A program made the position numbers and the translations under genes. A DNA stretch of 64,000 nucleotides from NCBI RefSeq assembly GCF_900110205.1, contig NZ_FOCV01000016.1, forward strand, positions 1 to 64,000, written 5' to 3'. Shown piece by piece: positions 15,599 through 24,928 of this stretch; the stretch's first letter is position 1; every line of letters starts with the position of its first letter. A model generated the notes under the pieces. It saw only the letters and a program-made list of their open reading frames with translations. It did not search any database and was not told the origin of the DNA. This stretch comes from Rhizobium tibeticum. GTDB lineage: Bacteria; Pseudomonadota; Alphaproteobacteria; Rhizobiales; Rhizobiaceae.

Positions 15599-17734
15599 AT
15601 GACGAAGAAAACGCTTGGCGACTGGCAGGCTCTTGCCGAGAAAGAGCTGAAGGCCTCGCCGGAGACGCTCGTCTGGAACACGCCAGAAGGGATCGACGTC
15701 AAGCCGCTGTATACCGAGGGCGACATAGCGGATGCTCAACACCTCGGATCGCTTCCTGGCTTTGCACCCTTTACGCGCGGCCCGCGCGCGACGATGTATG
15801 CAGGCCGCCCTTGGACAATACGGCAATATGCCGGCTTCTCCACTGCGGAGGCCTCCAATGCCTTCTACCGCAAGGCGCTCGGCGCCGGGCAGCAGGGCGT
15901 TTCGGTTGCCTTCGACCTTGCGACCCACCGCGGCTATGACAGCGATCATCCGCGCGTCGTCGGCGACGTCGGTAAGGCAGGGGTTGCGATCGACAGCGTC
16001 GAAGACATGAAGATCCTGTTCGACGGCATCCCGTTGGAGAAGATCTCTGTCTCCATGACCATGAACGGCGCGGTTATCCCGATATTGGCGAGCTTCATCG
16101 TCGCCGGCGAGGAACAGGGCGTGCCGCGCGCGGAGCTTTCAGGGACCATCCAAAATGACATCCTCAAGGAGTTCATGGTCCGCAACACTTATATCTATCC
16201 CCCCGAACCTTCGATGCGGATCGTCGCCGATATCATCGAATACACCGCAAGAGAGATGCCAAAGTTCAACTCGATCTCGATCTCCGGCTATCACATGCAG
16301 GAAGCCGGCGCGACGCTGGTTCAGGAACTGGCCTTCACGCTCGCCGACGGGCGCGAATATGTTCGGGCTGCGCTCGCCAAGGGATTGAACGTCGACGATT
16401 TTGCCGGCCGCCTCTCCTTCTTCTTTGCCATCGGCATGAACTTCTTCATGGAGGCAGCAAAACTGCGCGCCGCGCGGCTCCTCTGGACGCGGATCATGGA
16501 GGAGTTCAAGCCGGCCAAGGTCTCGTCGCTGATGCTGCGCACCCATTGTCAGACCTCGGGCGTGTCGCTGCAGGAGCAAGATCCCTACAATAATATCGTT
16601 CGCACCGCCTTCGAGGCGATGTCGGCAGTGCTGGGCGGCACGCAGTCGCTCCATACCAACTCCTTCGACGAGGCGATCGCGCTGCCGACGGAGTTTTCGG
16701 CGCGCATTGCTCGCAACACGCAGCTGATCCTGCAGCACGAGACGGGCGTGACGAAGGTCGTGGACCCACTTGCCGGCTCCTACTATGTCGAGAGCCTGAC
16801 AAAGGAACTCGCCGATAAAGCCTGGGCCTTGATCGAGGAGGTCGAGGCGCTCGGCGGCATGACGAAGGCCGTCAACGAGGGCTTGCCCAAGCGGCTCATC
16901 GAGGAAGCGGCGACGCGACGCCAGGCGGCGGTCGACAAGGGTGACGAGGTCATCGTCGGCGTCAACAAGTACCGGCTCGAGACAGAGGAAGAGATCGAGA
17001 CCCTGGCGATCGACAATGCCGCCGTGCGCACTGCCCAGATCAAGCGTATCGAGGAGACGAAACGTCGCCGCGACGGCACCGCGGTACAAGCTGCCCTCGA
17101 CTTGCTTGCGGAGGTTGCAGATAGCGGCAAGGGGAATCTGCTTGCGGCAGCGATCGAAGCGGCTCGCGCGCGTGCGACCATTGGCGAGATTTCCGATGCC
17201 ATGCGTCGCGCCTTCGGTGATCACGCCGCCGAGCCCGAGGTCATCAAGGACGTCTATGGTCAAGCCTATCGTGACGAACCCGAGCTGGCGGTGCTGAAAG
17301 ACCGCATGAGCGATATCGGCAAGATTCTCGGCCATAGGCCGAAGATCATGGTTGCCAAGCTGGGCCAGGACGGCCACGACCGCGGCGCGAAAGTGATCGC
17401 CTCCGCGTTTGGTGACATCGGCTTCGATGTGTTGGCCGGGCCGCTCTTTCAGACGCCGAAGGAAGCAGCCGAGCTCGCCGTCGCGAACAAGGTACACGTG
17501 GTTGGCATGTCGTCGCTGGCTGCCGGCCACAAGACGCTGGCGCCGCAACTGGTCGACGAGCTCAAGGCGCAAGGCGCTGGCGATGTCATCGTGGTCGTCG
17601 GTGGTGTCATTCCGCGGCGGGATTACCAGTTCCTGATAGACCACGGGATCGCCGCCGTATTTGGGCCCGGCACGAATGTTCTGGATGCGGCAAATTCGGT
17701 TCTCGACCTGCTCGAGGGCAAGCGGCGAAACTAG
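15599..17734 (+). CDS. bhbA: Methylmalonyl-CoA mutase (adenosylcobalamin-dependent)
   Basis: The 711-residue single-chain mutase interconverts methylmalonyl-CoA and succinyl-CoA, closing propionyl-CoA catabolism. The TIM-barrel part begins after an N-terminal arm ([20 protein letters not shown]) and includes the substrate-loop motif RTHCQTSG near residue 313. The C-terminal cobalamin domain carries the base-off motif DGHDRG near residues 590-595, with GVIPRRD and GPGTN later. The length equals the homodimeric bacterial type (about 710), so no small subunit is needed. The start at 15599 follows CCGGAGGATAAA; the in-frame ATG at 15584 lacks such a site. The 193-base gap before it holds nothing recognisable, and no MeaB chaperone or epimerase gene is adjacent. 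Confidence 0.95.
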   Translation: MTKKTLGDWQALAEKELKASPETLVWNTPEGIDVKPLYTEGDIADAQHLGSLPGFAPFTRGPRATMYAGRPWTIRQYAGFSTAEASNAFYRKALGAGQQGVSVAFDLATHRGYDSDHPRVVGDVGKAGVAIDSVEDMKILFDGIPLEKISVSMTMNGAVIPILASFIVAGEEQGVPRAELSGTIQNDILKEFMVRNTYIYPPEPSMRIVADIIEYTAREMPKFNSISISGYHMQEAGATLVQELAFTLADGREYVRAALAKGLNVDDFAGRLSFFFAIGMNFFMEAAKLRAARLLWTRIMEEFKPAKVSSLMLRTHCQTSGVSLQEQDPYNNIVRTAFEAMSAVLGGTQSLHTNSFDEAIALPTEFSARIARNTQLILQHETGVTKVVDPLAGSYYVESLTKELADKAWALIEEVEALGGMTKAVNEGLPKRLIEEAATRRQAAVDKGDEVIVGVNKYRLETEEEIETLAIDNAAVRTAQIKRIEETKRRRDGTAVQAALDLLAEVADSGKGNLLAAAIEAARARATIGEISDAMRRAFGDHAAEPEVIKDVYGQAYRDEPELAVLKDRMSDIGKILGHRPKIMVAKLGQDGHDRGAKVIASAFGDIGFDVLAGPLFQTPKEAAELAVANKVHVVGMSSLAAGHKTLAPQLVDELKAQGAGDVIVVVGGVIPRRDYQFLIDHGIAAVFGPGTNVLDAANSVLDLLEGKRRN

Positions 17735-17883
17735 ATTTCGGGTGGTGTGACAACGGTTCGCGGCCAAGCTTTTCACCGTCGCCGTTCCGTTCTGCCTGAA
17801 CGGAGACCGGCGTCAGCTGCTCCTGTGCAGCGAAAACGATTCCTATTCTCGCCTGAAAACCCATGAGCCTCGAAATCGAGCGG

Positions 17884-17970
17884 CTATGAAAATTAATTTC
17901 ATAGTTCCAACTTTTCGCGGGATTCGTGTTGACGAGTTCGAATTTTTGTCTCAACTTGACGAAAATAAAT
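17884..17970. promoter_or_regulatory. Dyad plus conserved block upstream of oxidoreductase/ABC unit
   Basis: CTATGAAA and TTTCATAG (17884-17891 and 17897-17904) form perfect 8-bp arms around ATTAA. From 17951 the sequence reads TCAACTTGACGAAAATAAAT. The region before ridA shows the same two elements (TGAAA-TTCT-TTTCATA, then TCAACTTAATACGAAAATAA) with 46-48 bases between their reference points. This looks like a shared operator/promoter, with the RpiR protein at 27418 as candidate binder. The remainder of 17735-17993 shows no gene. Confidence 0.55.
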
Positions 17971-17993
17971 TACGTAATGGGAACGAGAACGGC

Positions 17994-19151
17994 ATGAAAG
18001 TGGGAATTATCGGGCTGGGTTTCCGGCTCGGCTACCTTGGCTACGTCTTCAAGTCTGTGGATGAAAGCTTCGAGATCGTCGGTTACGTCGACCCCGATCC
18101 TGCAGGCCTTCCTGGACTTGTCGAGAAGGGTATTTCCGCCGGCACGGCCTATGCTTCCCCCGAAGAGCTGATCGCCAACGAAAAGCTCGATCTTTTGATG
18201 ATTGGTTCCCCGAACCACATGCATCTCGATCACATCAGGCTCGGTCTCGAAAGTGGCCTTAAGGTCTTTTGCGAAAAGCCGATCGTCACGACGATCGCCG
18301 AGAGCATCGAACTGGCACGGCTGATGGCAAAGTTCGGTCACGAGCGCCTGATGGTCGGCCTCGTGCTTCGTTACTCCCCACTCTACAAGGACCTGCGCGC
18401 CATTCAGGCTGCAGGCAAGCTCGGCCAGATCGTCTCGATCGAAGCCTCGGAGCACATCGAGCCTTATCACGGCGCTTTCTTCATGCGCGACTGGCGCCGC
18501 TACGAGCGCTATTCCGGCAGCTTCATGCTGGAAAAGTGCTGCCATGACCTCGATCTCTACAACGGCGTCGTCGGCGCCCGGCCTGAGCGCGTTGCAAGCT
18601 TCGGCGGTCGCAAGAGCTTCACGCCGGCCAACGATCCCGCTCGCGAAGGCATCAACGACCTGGAGCTGTTCCATCGCAAGCCAAGCGGCTGGATGGGCTC
18701 CGACAAGGTGTTCGATAGCGACGCCGACATTATCGACTATCAGGTGGCGATCGTCGAATACGCCAATGGCGTCGGCATGAACTTCCATACCAACCTCAAT
18801 GTTCCCGACCAGTTTCGCCGCTTTGCCATCATGGGATCGCGGGGCATGGCAGAGGGCGATTTCGTCCGCGGCTATCTCGACGTCCATGAGCAACTGACAG
18901 GCAAGAAGGTGATCGAGAACAAGTACGCGGCGACCGAGCTGTCGCAGCACTACGGTGCCGACGAACAGATGGCCGCGGACCTGCTCGACAGTGTGCGCAC
19001 CGGCACCGAACTTCCCGTCTCTACACTTAACGCCCTCGAAGCCGGTATTCTCGCCCTGTCCATGGACGAGGCGCGCATGAAGAAGGCTGTCATCGATCTG
19101 CGCCCGATATGGGACAGGTTCGAAGAAGCCCTGCACGCAAGAGCGGCTTGA
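17994..19151 (+). CDS. Gfo/Idh/MocA-family oxidoreductase
   Basis: The 385-residue protein begins MKVGIIGLGFRLGYLGYVFK, a Rossmann NAD(P) loop, and has the family motif CEKPIV near residues 92-97 followed by the C-terminal alpha/beta domain (EKCCHDLDLYNGVVGARPER). Members oxidise or reduce sugar and inositol derivatives; the EKP lysine and a His-Asp pair (CCHDLDL) fit an active dehydrogenase. The start at 17994 is where the Rossmann strand begins; an upstream ATG at 17886 lies inside the palindrome and would add unrelated residues. It heads a unit with a complete sugar ABC transporter 14 bases downstream, so it probably acts on the imported compound. Confidence 0.9.
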   Translation: MKVGIIGLGFRLGYLGYVFKSVDESFEIVGYVDPDPAGLPGLVEKGISAGTAYASPEELIANEKLDLLMIGSPNHMHLDHIRLGLESGLKVFCEKPIVTTIAESIELARLMAKFGHERLMVGLVLRYSPLYKDLRAIQAAGKLGQIVSIEASEHIEPYHGAFFMRDWRRYERYSGSFMLEKCCHDLDLYNGVVGARPERVASFGGRKSFTPANDPAREGINDLELFHRKPSGWMGSDKVFDSDADIIDYQVAIVEYANGVGMNFHTNLNVPDQFRRFAIMGSRGMAEGDFVRGYLDVHEQLTGKKVIENKYAATELSQHYGADEQMAADLLDSVRTGTELPVSTLNALEAGILALSMDEARMKKAVIDLRPIWDRFEEALHARAA

Positions 19152-19164
19152 GGAGGGCGGCAAG

Positions 19165-20049
19165 ATGAGCGTCCAACGCAACGCAGTCATCTTCGCCTGG
19201 ATCCTTCTCCTTCCGGCAGTGCTCTACGTGGCGGCGATTGTCGCCTATCCCCTGGTTGACACATTTATCCTGTCCTTCACCGATGCGTCGCTGAAAAAGA
19301 CGACGAATTGGGTCGGCTGGGTCAACTACAGCAAGATCTTCAATGCGACCTTCGCCGAAGTCATCCTGCGGACATTCATCTGGACGTTCTTTTCCGTCTC
19401 CATAAAGATGATCATTGGCGTCTTCGGCGCGACGATGCTGAATTCCGCTGTACCAGGCAGGGCGCTCTTTCGCGTACTGACTATGCCGCCCTGGATTGTC
19501 CCCATGGCGATCGGCATCTTCATGTGGGGCTGGATGTATAACGGCCAGTTCGGGATGATTTCCGGCATGCTACAGCGCTTTGGTCTGGTGGACGCTCCGG
19601 TTGCGTTCCTCGCACAGGGTTCCACGGCGTTCTGGGCGACGATTATCACTGACGTCTGGATCGGCGTCCCGCTGGTCACGCTCTATATGCTAGCGGCCAT
19701 GCAGGCGATTCCGCAGGATCTTTACGAGGCCGCCTGGACGGACGGAGCCGGCCGTTTCTACCGCTTCCGGCGCATTACCCTGCCGTTGATCGTCCCTTCG
19801 CTGATTACCATGTCGATGCTGTCACTCATCGCCACCTTCAACTCTTTCGATATCATCTGGATCCTGACGCGCGGCGGTCCGAGCGGCGAAACGACGACGA
19901 TGATCATCGACACGTACCGCACGGCGATTGGTTCGAACAAATACGGTGAAGGGGCTGCACGCGCCGTGCTGATCTGCATCTTCCTGTCGATCTTCTGTGT
20001 TTGCTACTTCCGACTGACCAGCCGTCTTGCTTCCGGAGACAAGCGATGA
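19165..20049 (+). CDS. Sugar ABC transporter permease (MalF/UgpA type)
   Basis: The 294-residue protein has six predicted membrane spans, starting AWILLLPAVLYVAAIVAYPL. The cytoplasmic EAA loop reads EAAWTDGAGRFYRFRRITLP, the standard coupling motif of CUT1-type permeases. It pairs with the next gene's permease to form the channel. The start at 19165 follows GAGGAGGGCGGCAAG, and the end overlaps the next gene in ATGA (20046-20049). CUT1 systems usually carry oligosaccharides, glycosides or polyols; the GH20 enzyme encoded about 10 kb away, behind a similar promoter, suggests an aminosugar glycoside (inference). Confidence 0.93.
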   Translation: MSVQRNAVIFAWILLLPAVLYVAAIVAYPLVDTFILSFTDASLKKTTNWVGWVNYSKIFNATFAEVILRTFIWTFFSVSIKMIIGVFGATMLNSAVPGRALFRVLTMPPWIVPMAIGIFMWGWMYNGQFGMISGMLQRFGLVDAPVAFLAQGSTAFWATIITDVWIGVPLVTLYMLAAMQAIPQDLYEAAWTDGAGRFYRFRRITLPLIVPSLITMSMLSLIATFNSFDIIWILTRGGPSGETTTMIIDTYRTAIGSNKYGEGAARAVLICIFLSIFCVCYFRLTSRLASGDKR

Positions 20050-20906
20050 AACAACCCCATCTGCTGATCAATCGGTACAAATGGTACGAGATCATCGGCA
20101 TCTATGCCGGCATTCTGGTGTTCCTTACCTTCGTGCTCGCTCCCTTCGTTGAGGGCTTCCTTGTCTCGCTGAAACCACTCAGCCAACTTTTCTCCTCGCC
20201 TTATCGTTTCATTCCCGAGAACGGTTCCTTCGAAGCGTACCGGACGATGTGGATCAGCGTGCCAGGCTTTGCGCGCTACATCTTCAATTCCTTCTTCATC
20301 TCGACCGTCGTGACCGCTGTCGTTCTGGTCCTCGTCATCCCTGCCTCCTATGCGTTCGCACGGTTTGAATTCAGAGGCGCTGGGCTGTTGCTCGCTGCGT
20401 TCCTGGCGGTCAACATGTTTTCGGGAGCGGTGCTGCTCATTCCGCTCTTCCGGTTGATGCGATCGCTCGGCCTGCTCAATACCTATTTTGCAATCATGGT
20501 TCCGGGTGTCGCCTTCCTCATTCCGTCCGCGATCTGGCTGCTCAGAACCTACATGATGCGCATTCCAAGGGAGTTGGACGAGGCGGCCTTCGTCGACGGC
20601 GCCAGCCAATTCTACACGCTTCGCCGCGTCATCTTGCCGATCGCGATGCCCGGGATCATGGTGGTTGCAATCACCACCTTCATTGGCTCCTATGCCCAGC
20701 AGTTCATCTTCGCCCTCACCTTCAATTCCAAGACCGAATATGCGCCTTTGCCAGTCGGGTTGTTTGCCTATTTCGGCCGCCAGGAGGTGGTCTGGAATGA
20801 GCTGATGGCCGCCAGCTTCGTCGGCATTGCGCCGGCCATGATCGTGATTTTCTTCCTTCAACGGTATCTCGTCAGCGGGCTAACCGCGGGCGCGGTGAAA
20901 CAGTAA
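20046..20906 (+). CDS. Sugar ABC transporter permease (MalG/UgpE type)
   Basis: The 286-residue partner permease begins MKQPHLLINRYKWYEIIGIY and has six membrane spans. Its EAA loop is DEAAFVDGASQFYTLRRVIL, and a conserved YAFARFEFRG segment sits before the third span. The start at 20046 overlaps the stop of the preceding permease by four bases, implying translational coupling. It is the second half of the channel fed by the binding protein encoded immediately downstream. Confidence 0.93.
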   Translation: MKQPHLLINRYKWYEIIGIYAGILVFLTFVLAPFVEGFLVSLKPLSQLFSSPYRFIPENGSFEAYRTMWISVPGFARYIFNSFFISTVVTAVVLVLVIPASYAFARFEFRGAGLLLAAFLAVNMFSGAVLLIPLFRLMRSLGLLNTYFAIMVPGVAFLIPSAIWLLRTYMMRIPRELDEAAFVDGASQFYTLRRVILPIAMPGIMVVAITTFIGSYAQQFIFALTFNSKTEYAPLPVGLFAYFGRQEVVWNELMAASFVGIAPAMIVIFFLQRYLVSGLTAGAVKQ

Positions 20907-20940
20907 GTCAACCACCAGAGAAAAAACGGGAGCTAACAAA

Positions 20941-22170
20941 GTGACGATTCAATTCAAGACCGGGCTGATGGCCCTTGCCCTGCTCGGCTCCACCGCGCTC
21001 GGCGCCATGACCGCGCACGCCGCTGACCAGGAGATCAGCTGGATCTATTGCGGCGACAAGATCGACCCGATCCATGAGAAGTACATCAAGGAGTGGGAAG
21101 GCAAGAACCCAGGCTGGAAGGTCACGCCTGAGGTCGTCGGCTGGGAGCAGTGCCAGGACAAAGCAACGACGCTTGCCGCCGCGGGCACGCCTGTCGGCAT
21201 GGCCTATGTCGGCTCGCGCACGCTCAAGGAATTTGCCCAGAACGACCTTATCGTGCCGGTGCCGATGACCGACGAGGAGAAGAAGAGCTACTATCCGAAC
21301 ATCGTCGATACCGTCACCTTCGAAAACACCCAATGGGGCGTGCCGGTCGCTTTTTCGACCAAGGCTCTCTACTGGAACAAGGATATCTTCAAGCAGGCCG
21401 GTCTCGACCCGGAAACACCGCCGAAGACCTGGGCTGAAGAAATCGCCGCCGCCAAGCAGATCAAGGAAAAGACCGGCATCGCTGGATATGGTCTCCCGGC
21501 CAAGACTTTCGACAACACGATGCACCAGTTCATGCATTGGGTTTACACCAATAACGGCAAGGTCATCGACGGCGACAAGATCGTTATCGACAGCCCGGAA
21601 GTGCTGGCAGCGCTCCAGGCCTACAAGGACATCACGCCTTATTCCGTCGAAGGCGCAACCGCCTATGAGCAGAACGAAATCCGCGCCATCTTTCTCGACG
21701 GCAAAGTCGGCATGATCCAGGCAGGCTCGGGTGCTGCTGCTCGCCTCAAGGACACCAAGATCAACTGGGGCGTTGCACCGTTGCCGCTCGGCCCTTCGGC
21801 CAAGGGTGAAGGAACGCTGCTCATCACCGACAGCCTGGCCGTCTTCAAGGGCACGGGTGTGGAAGACAAGGCGATCGAATTCGCCAAGTTCATCACCTCA
21901 CCGGGCCCGCAGGGCGAATACGAGCTTCAGGGCGGTGCAGGCCTCACGCCGCTGCGTCCGTCTGCGAAGGTTGACGAGTTCGTCAAGGCTGATCCGTCGT
22001 GGAAGCCGTTCATCGACGGCATCGCTTTTGGCGGCCCCGAGCCTCTCTTTACCGACTACAAGGGCTTCCAGAATTCGATGATCGAGATGGTCCAATCCGT
22101 CGTGACGGGCAAGGCCCAGCCGGCCGATGCCATCAAGAAGGCTGCCGGCGAGATCGAAGCGTTCAAGTAA
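20941..22170 (+). CDS. Sugar ABC transporter substrate-binding protein (CUT1)
   Basis: The 409-residue precursor starts with GTG at 20941 after AACGGGAGC and has a signal peptide ending near AHA-AD (residue 28). The mature protein follows the extracellular solute-binding protein family 1 pattern: EKYIKEWEGKNPGWKV, GMAYVGSRTLKEFAQNDLI, and a C-terminal GPQGEYELQGGAGLTPLRPS. Two Cys residues near the mature N-terminus (WIYCGD and WEQCQD) may form a disulfide in the periplasm. Its ligand is unknown. In this operon the binding-protein gene follows the permeases, the reverse of the commonest order. Confidence 0.92.
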   Translation: MTIQFKTGLMALALLGSTALGAMTAHAADQEISWIYCGDKIDPIHEKYIKEWEGKNPGWKVTPEVVGWEQCQDKATTLAAAGTPVGMAYVGSRTLKEFAQNDLIVPVPMTDEEKKSYYPNIVDTVTFENTQWGVPVAFSTKALYWNKDIFKQAGLDPETPPKTWAEEIAAAKQIKEKTGIAGYGLPAKTFDNTMHQFMHWVYTNNGKVIDGDKIVIDSPEVLAALQAYKDITPYSVEGATAYEQNEIRAIFLDGKVGMIQAGSGAAARLKDTKINWGVAPLPLGPSAKGEGTLLITDSLAVFKGTGVEDKAIEFAKFITSPGPQGEYELQGGAGLTPLRPSAKVDEFVKADPSWKPFIDGIAFGGPEPLFTDYKGFQNSMIEMVQSVVTGKAQPADAIKKAAGEIEAFK

Positions 22171-22254
22171 GCCTTTGTCGGGATCGCGGGCGCAACAACC
22201 GCGATCCCCCACTTGCAGTATGCATGCCGCAGGGGCGGCAACCGGAGACAGGTT

Positions 22255-23391
22255 TTGGGACAGCTTCTTCTCAACAATGTTCAGAAGTTCTACGGCGACT
22301 TCGAGGTTCTCAAGGGCATCCAGCTCGAAGTGAAGAACGGCGAGTTCGTGGTCTTCGTCGGGCCGTCCGGCTGCGGCAAGTCAACGTTGCTGCGGATGAT
22401 CGCCGGCCTCGATGCCACGACGGCGGGCGACATCGTCATTGACGGCCTCAGGGTCAATGACCTGCCCCCGGTCAAGCGCGGTATCGCCATGGTGTTCCAG
22501 TCCTATGCGCTCTACCCGCACATGAGCGTTTTCGAAAACATCGCTTTCCCGCTGCGCGTGGAAAAGATGGAAGAGGCGAAGCTGAAGGCCAAGGTCGAGC
22601 ATGCCGCGCGCATCCTTCACCTCGATCAGCGCCTGCAACAGAGGCCCGGAATGCTCTCGGGCGGTCAACGCCAGCGCGTGGCAATCGGTCGCGCCATCGT
22701 ACGCGAGCCGAAGATCTTCCTGTTTGACGAACCGCTGTCCAACCTTGACGCGGCGTTGCGCGCCGATATGCGTATCGAGCTCGCCAAGCTGCATCGGCAG
22801 TTGAAGGCAACGATGATCTACGTCACCCACGACCAGATCGAGGCGATGACCATGGCCGACCGGATCGTCGTACTGAACGCCGGCGAGATCGCGCAGACCG
22901 GGGCTCCGCTGGAGCTTTATCACAAGCCGGCCAATATTTTCGTCGCAAGCTTCATCGGCAATCCGAAGATGAACTTCCTGCCCGTCACCTGCACCGCTGT
23001 CAGCGATGCCGGTGTCGAAGTCGCCTACGAGGGGCAAAAGGCGTTGATCCCCGTCACGCCCCGTCAGGGCGCTGTTGGCAAGACACTGACGCTCGGCGTG
23101 CGTCCTGAGCACATCCAGATCGGTTCCGGCGACATCGCGCTGACCGTTGCGCCAACGGTCATCGAGCGACTTGGCGCACAAACCGTGGCATACGCATCGC
23201 TCGACGGCGAAGCCGAGAATTTCTGTGCGACGCTGCCGGGCAGTGCCGGCGTGCGCCCAGATCAGCCGCTGGTAGCCGGGATCAACGTCGCCGACTGCCA
23301 TTTGTTCGATGATAAGGGCATATCGTTTGAACGCCACGTCGAGCTGACCGACATCGACATGAACCTGCTCAATCCCACGGCAGCCGCTTGA
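22255..23391 (+). CDS. ABC transporter ATPase, UgpC/MalK type
   Basis: The 378-residue protein has the ATPase domain (Walker [10 protein letters not shown] at about residues 36-44, signature [14 protein letters not shown], Walker [14 protein letters not shown], switch His in [10 protein letters not shown]) followed by a TOBE/MalK-type regulatory domain. I place the start at TTG 22255, because GGAG lies eight bases before it and the family sequence ([13 protein letters not shown]) begins exactly there. An in-frame ATG at 22213 would add 14 residues with no ribosome binding site. It completes the transporter encoded at 19165-22170. Confidence 0.9.
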   Translation: MGQLLLNNVQKFYGDFEVLKGIQLEVKNGEFVVFVGPSGCGKSTLLRMIAGLDATTAGDIVIDGLRVNDLPPVKRGIAMVFQSYALYPHMSVFENIAFPLRVEKMEEAKLKAKVEHAARILHLDQRLQQRPGMLSGGQRQRVAIGRAIVREPKIFLFDEPLSNLDAALRADMRIELAKLHRQLKATMIYVTHDQIEAMTMADRIVVLNAGEIAQTGAPLELYHKPANIFVASFIGNPKMNFLPVTCTAVSDAGVEVAYEGQKALIPVTPRQGAVGKTLTLGVRPEHIQIGSGDIALTVAPTVIERLGAQTVAYASLDGEAENFCATLPGSAGVRPDQPLVAGINVADCHLFDDKGISFERHVELTDIDMNLLNPTAAA

Positions 23392-23408
23392 TCAGCGGCG
23401 TCGCCACC

Positions 23409-23705
23409 TCAATACAGAGGATAGAAGAGCCTGTTGGCGGGGTACGAATAGGCGCCTCGGTCGACGATCCCCAACCGGTACATGCAGCTTCTGAGCGCCG
23501 TGACGTGCCAAGGATTGGCCGGATAGGGTGAACCGCGGTGGACGGCCTCGGGCTCGCAATAGCGATAGGCCCTGTCAAACCGCGCTAGAAGCACGGGATC
23601 GGAATCCATCCGTACGCCATGATAGGTCTGCCATTGCGCCGGCGGTTCCGCCGCCGAGATCGCCAACAGGCTTGCTGCTATTCCCATTGCAACAGAGACT
23701 CTCAT
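23409..23705 (-). CDS. Small secreted protein of unknown function
   Basis: The 98-residue product begins with a signal peptide (MRVSVAMGIAASLLAISAAE). The mature part is rich in Tyr, Pro and Arg, with two Cys residues (YRYCEPEA and RSCMYRLG) that could form a disulfide. A GGGAGGT site precedes the ATG at the right distance, which together with the leader argues for a real gene. I do not recognise a family. It sits alone between the ABC transporter unit (convergent, ending at 23391) and the D-threonine-aldolase-like gene. Nothing in the sequence links it to transport. Confidence 0.65.
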   Translation of the reverse strand: MRVSVAMGIAASLLAISAAEPPAQWQTYHGVRMDSDPVLLARFDRAYRYCEPEAVHRGSPYPANPWHVTALRSCMYRLGIVDRGAYSYPANRLFYPLY

Positions 23706-23811
23706 CGACTTGACCTCCCGCGCGCCTAACGCCCGCGCAAAAGAAGATGCTTTTCAATTGCGTAAGGTCAAGAGGCGTACATCAAAGGAAGGTGCTACGG
23801 GCAACGGGCTC

Positions 23812-24912
23812 CTACCACACCAGTCCACGTGCGGCAACATCCTCGACGCGCGTTACGACGCCGTCGCGATGAAAAACCATCGTGTCAAACAGATTGGAAA
23901 CAACGCATGTGTGGTTGGGAATGATCCGGATCTTCTCTCCGATCTCAGGACGCTTATCGCCGCATTTCGACAGCTCAATGACGCCGTGCTCCTCAGACAA
24001 TCCGGTGATCACCGCCTCGGGATAACCGACCACCGTTCCGAAGTCGCTAAAGCCGAGCAGATCGGAGGTCAGGGCCTTTGATCCGGCGTCAATGACGGCG
24101 CGATCCGCCGTCGGGCGGGACACGACTGTTGCCAGCACATGCATGGCGCAGTCGGCTTCGCTGCAGTGGCCAGCACGGACCATGGAGCGATCGTTATAGA
24201 TATATGTACCTGCGCGGTGCTCGGTCGCGGCGCCGACGAGATGCGCCTCGAAGAGGCTTGGCGTGCCGCCGTTGCTGACGATCGGGCAAGCGATCCCATC
24301 AGTCTCTAGGAGCAAGAGTGCTTTGCTGAGGAAGGCTTGCACCGCTTCGGCCGAGCCGGGCTTCGGGTAGTTGAGGAGACCACCGAACGAAAGGCCCGGC
24401 GCGCCGCTTATGCGCTGTGCCAGGATCGTTGCGTCTTCGGGCGTCTGGACGCCGCAGCGCCCGCCGCCGGTGTCGCATTCAACCAGAACAGTCAACGGTT
24501 TGCGGGATGCGAAGTAGGAGGATAGGCCATCGATGGTCACCGTGCTGTCGGCAACGACTTTGAGATCAGAGATCCGGTCGTTGAGCGCGCCAAGGCGCTC
24601 GAGCTTTTGCGGGCCGACAATGTTGAAGGTGATCAGGATATCTTCGAAGCCGGCGGCAGCAAAAACCTCCGCCTCGCTGATCTTCTGGCAGTTGATGCCT
24701 TTCGCACCCGCCGCGATCTGCTCGGCGGCAAGCGCCGGGATCTTATGCGTCTTGATATGTGGCCGAAAGTCCAGGCCGTGCTTATCCATGTAGGCCTGCG
24801 TGCGGGCAATGTTCGCCGCCAGGCGATCCTCGTCGATGATAGGCCGCGGCGTCGCAAGATCAGCGACCCTGTCGCCCGGTTTGGCGACGACGGCGAACGG
24901 ATTTTCCTGCAT
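23812..24912 (-). CDS. D-threonine aldolase/D-serine dehydratase-like PLP enzyme
   Basis: The 366-residue protein has an alanine-racemase-like barrel and the C-terminal metal-binding domain of the D-TA/DSD family. The PLP lysine is in FRPHIKTHK (Lys close to residues 54-57), with LVECDTGGGRCGV and GAGTYIYNDRSMV-like AGTYIYNDRS further on. The C-terminal PNHTCVV supplies the His and Cys that bind the divalent metal. Members cleave D-threonine or D-3-hydroxy amino acids, or dehydrate D-serine; I cannot choose between them. It is the last gene of a leftward unit with an M81 protein and an NTF2-like protein. RidA, which clears the enamines that dehydratases make, is encoded divergently, favouring a dehydratase (inference). 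Confidence 0.85.
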   Translation of the reverse strand: MQENPFAVVAKPGDRVADLATPRPIIDEDRLAANIARTQAYMDKHGLDFRPHIKTHKIPALAAEQIAAGAKGINCQKISEAEVFAAAGFEDILITFNIVGPQKLERLGALNDRISDLKVVADSTVTIDGLSSYFASRKPLTVLVECDTGGGRCGVQTPEDATILAQRISGAPGLSFGGLLNYPKPGSAEAVQAFLSKALLLLETDGIACPIVSNGGTPSLFEAHLVGAATEHRAGTYIYNDRSMVRAGHCSEADCAMHVLATVVSRPTADRAVIDAGSKALTSDLLGFSDFGTVVGYPEAVITGLSEEHGVIELSKCGDKRPEIGEKIRIIPNHTCVVSNLFDTMVFHRDGVVTRVEDVAARGLVW

Positions 24913-24928
24913 GTGACGCTGCTCCGCG

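Noticed and set aside
16139..17776. Open frame of 545 codons on the minus strand
   Set aside because: It is antisense to the methylmalonyl-CoA mutase gene, has no recognisable domain, and arises from the codon bias of the sense gene.
17970..19190. Open frame of 406 codons on the minus strand
   Set aside because: It is fully antisense to the Gfo/Idh/MocA gene, whose Rossmann and EKP motifs are unmistakable.
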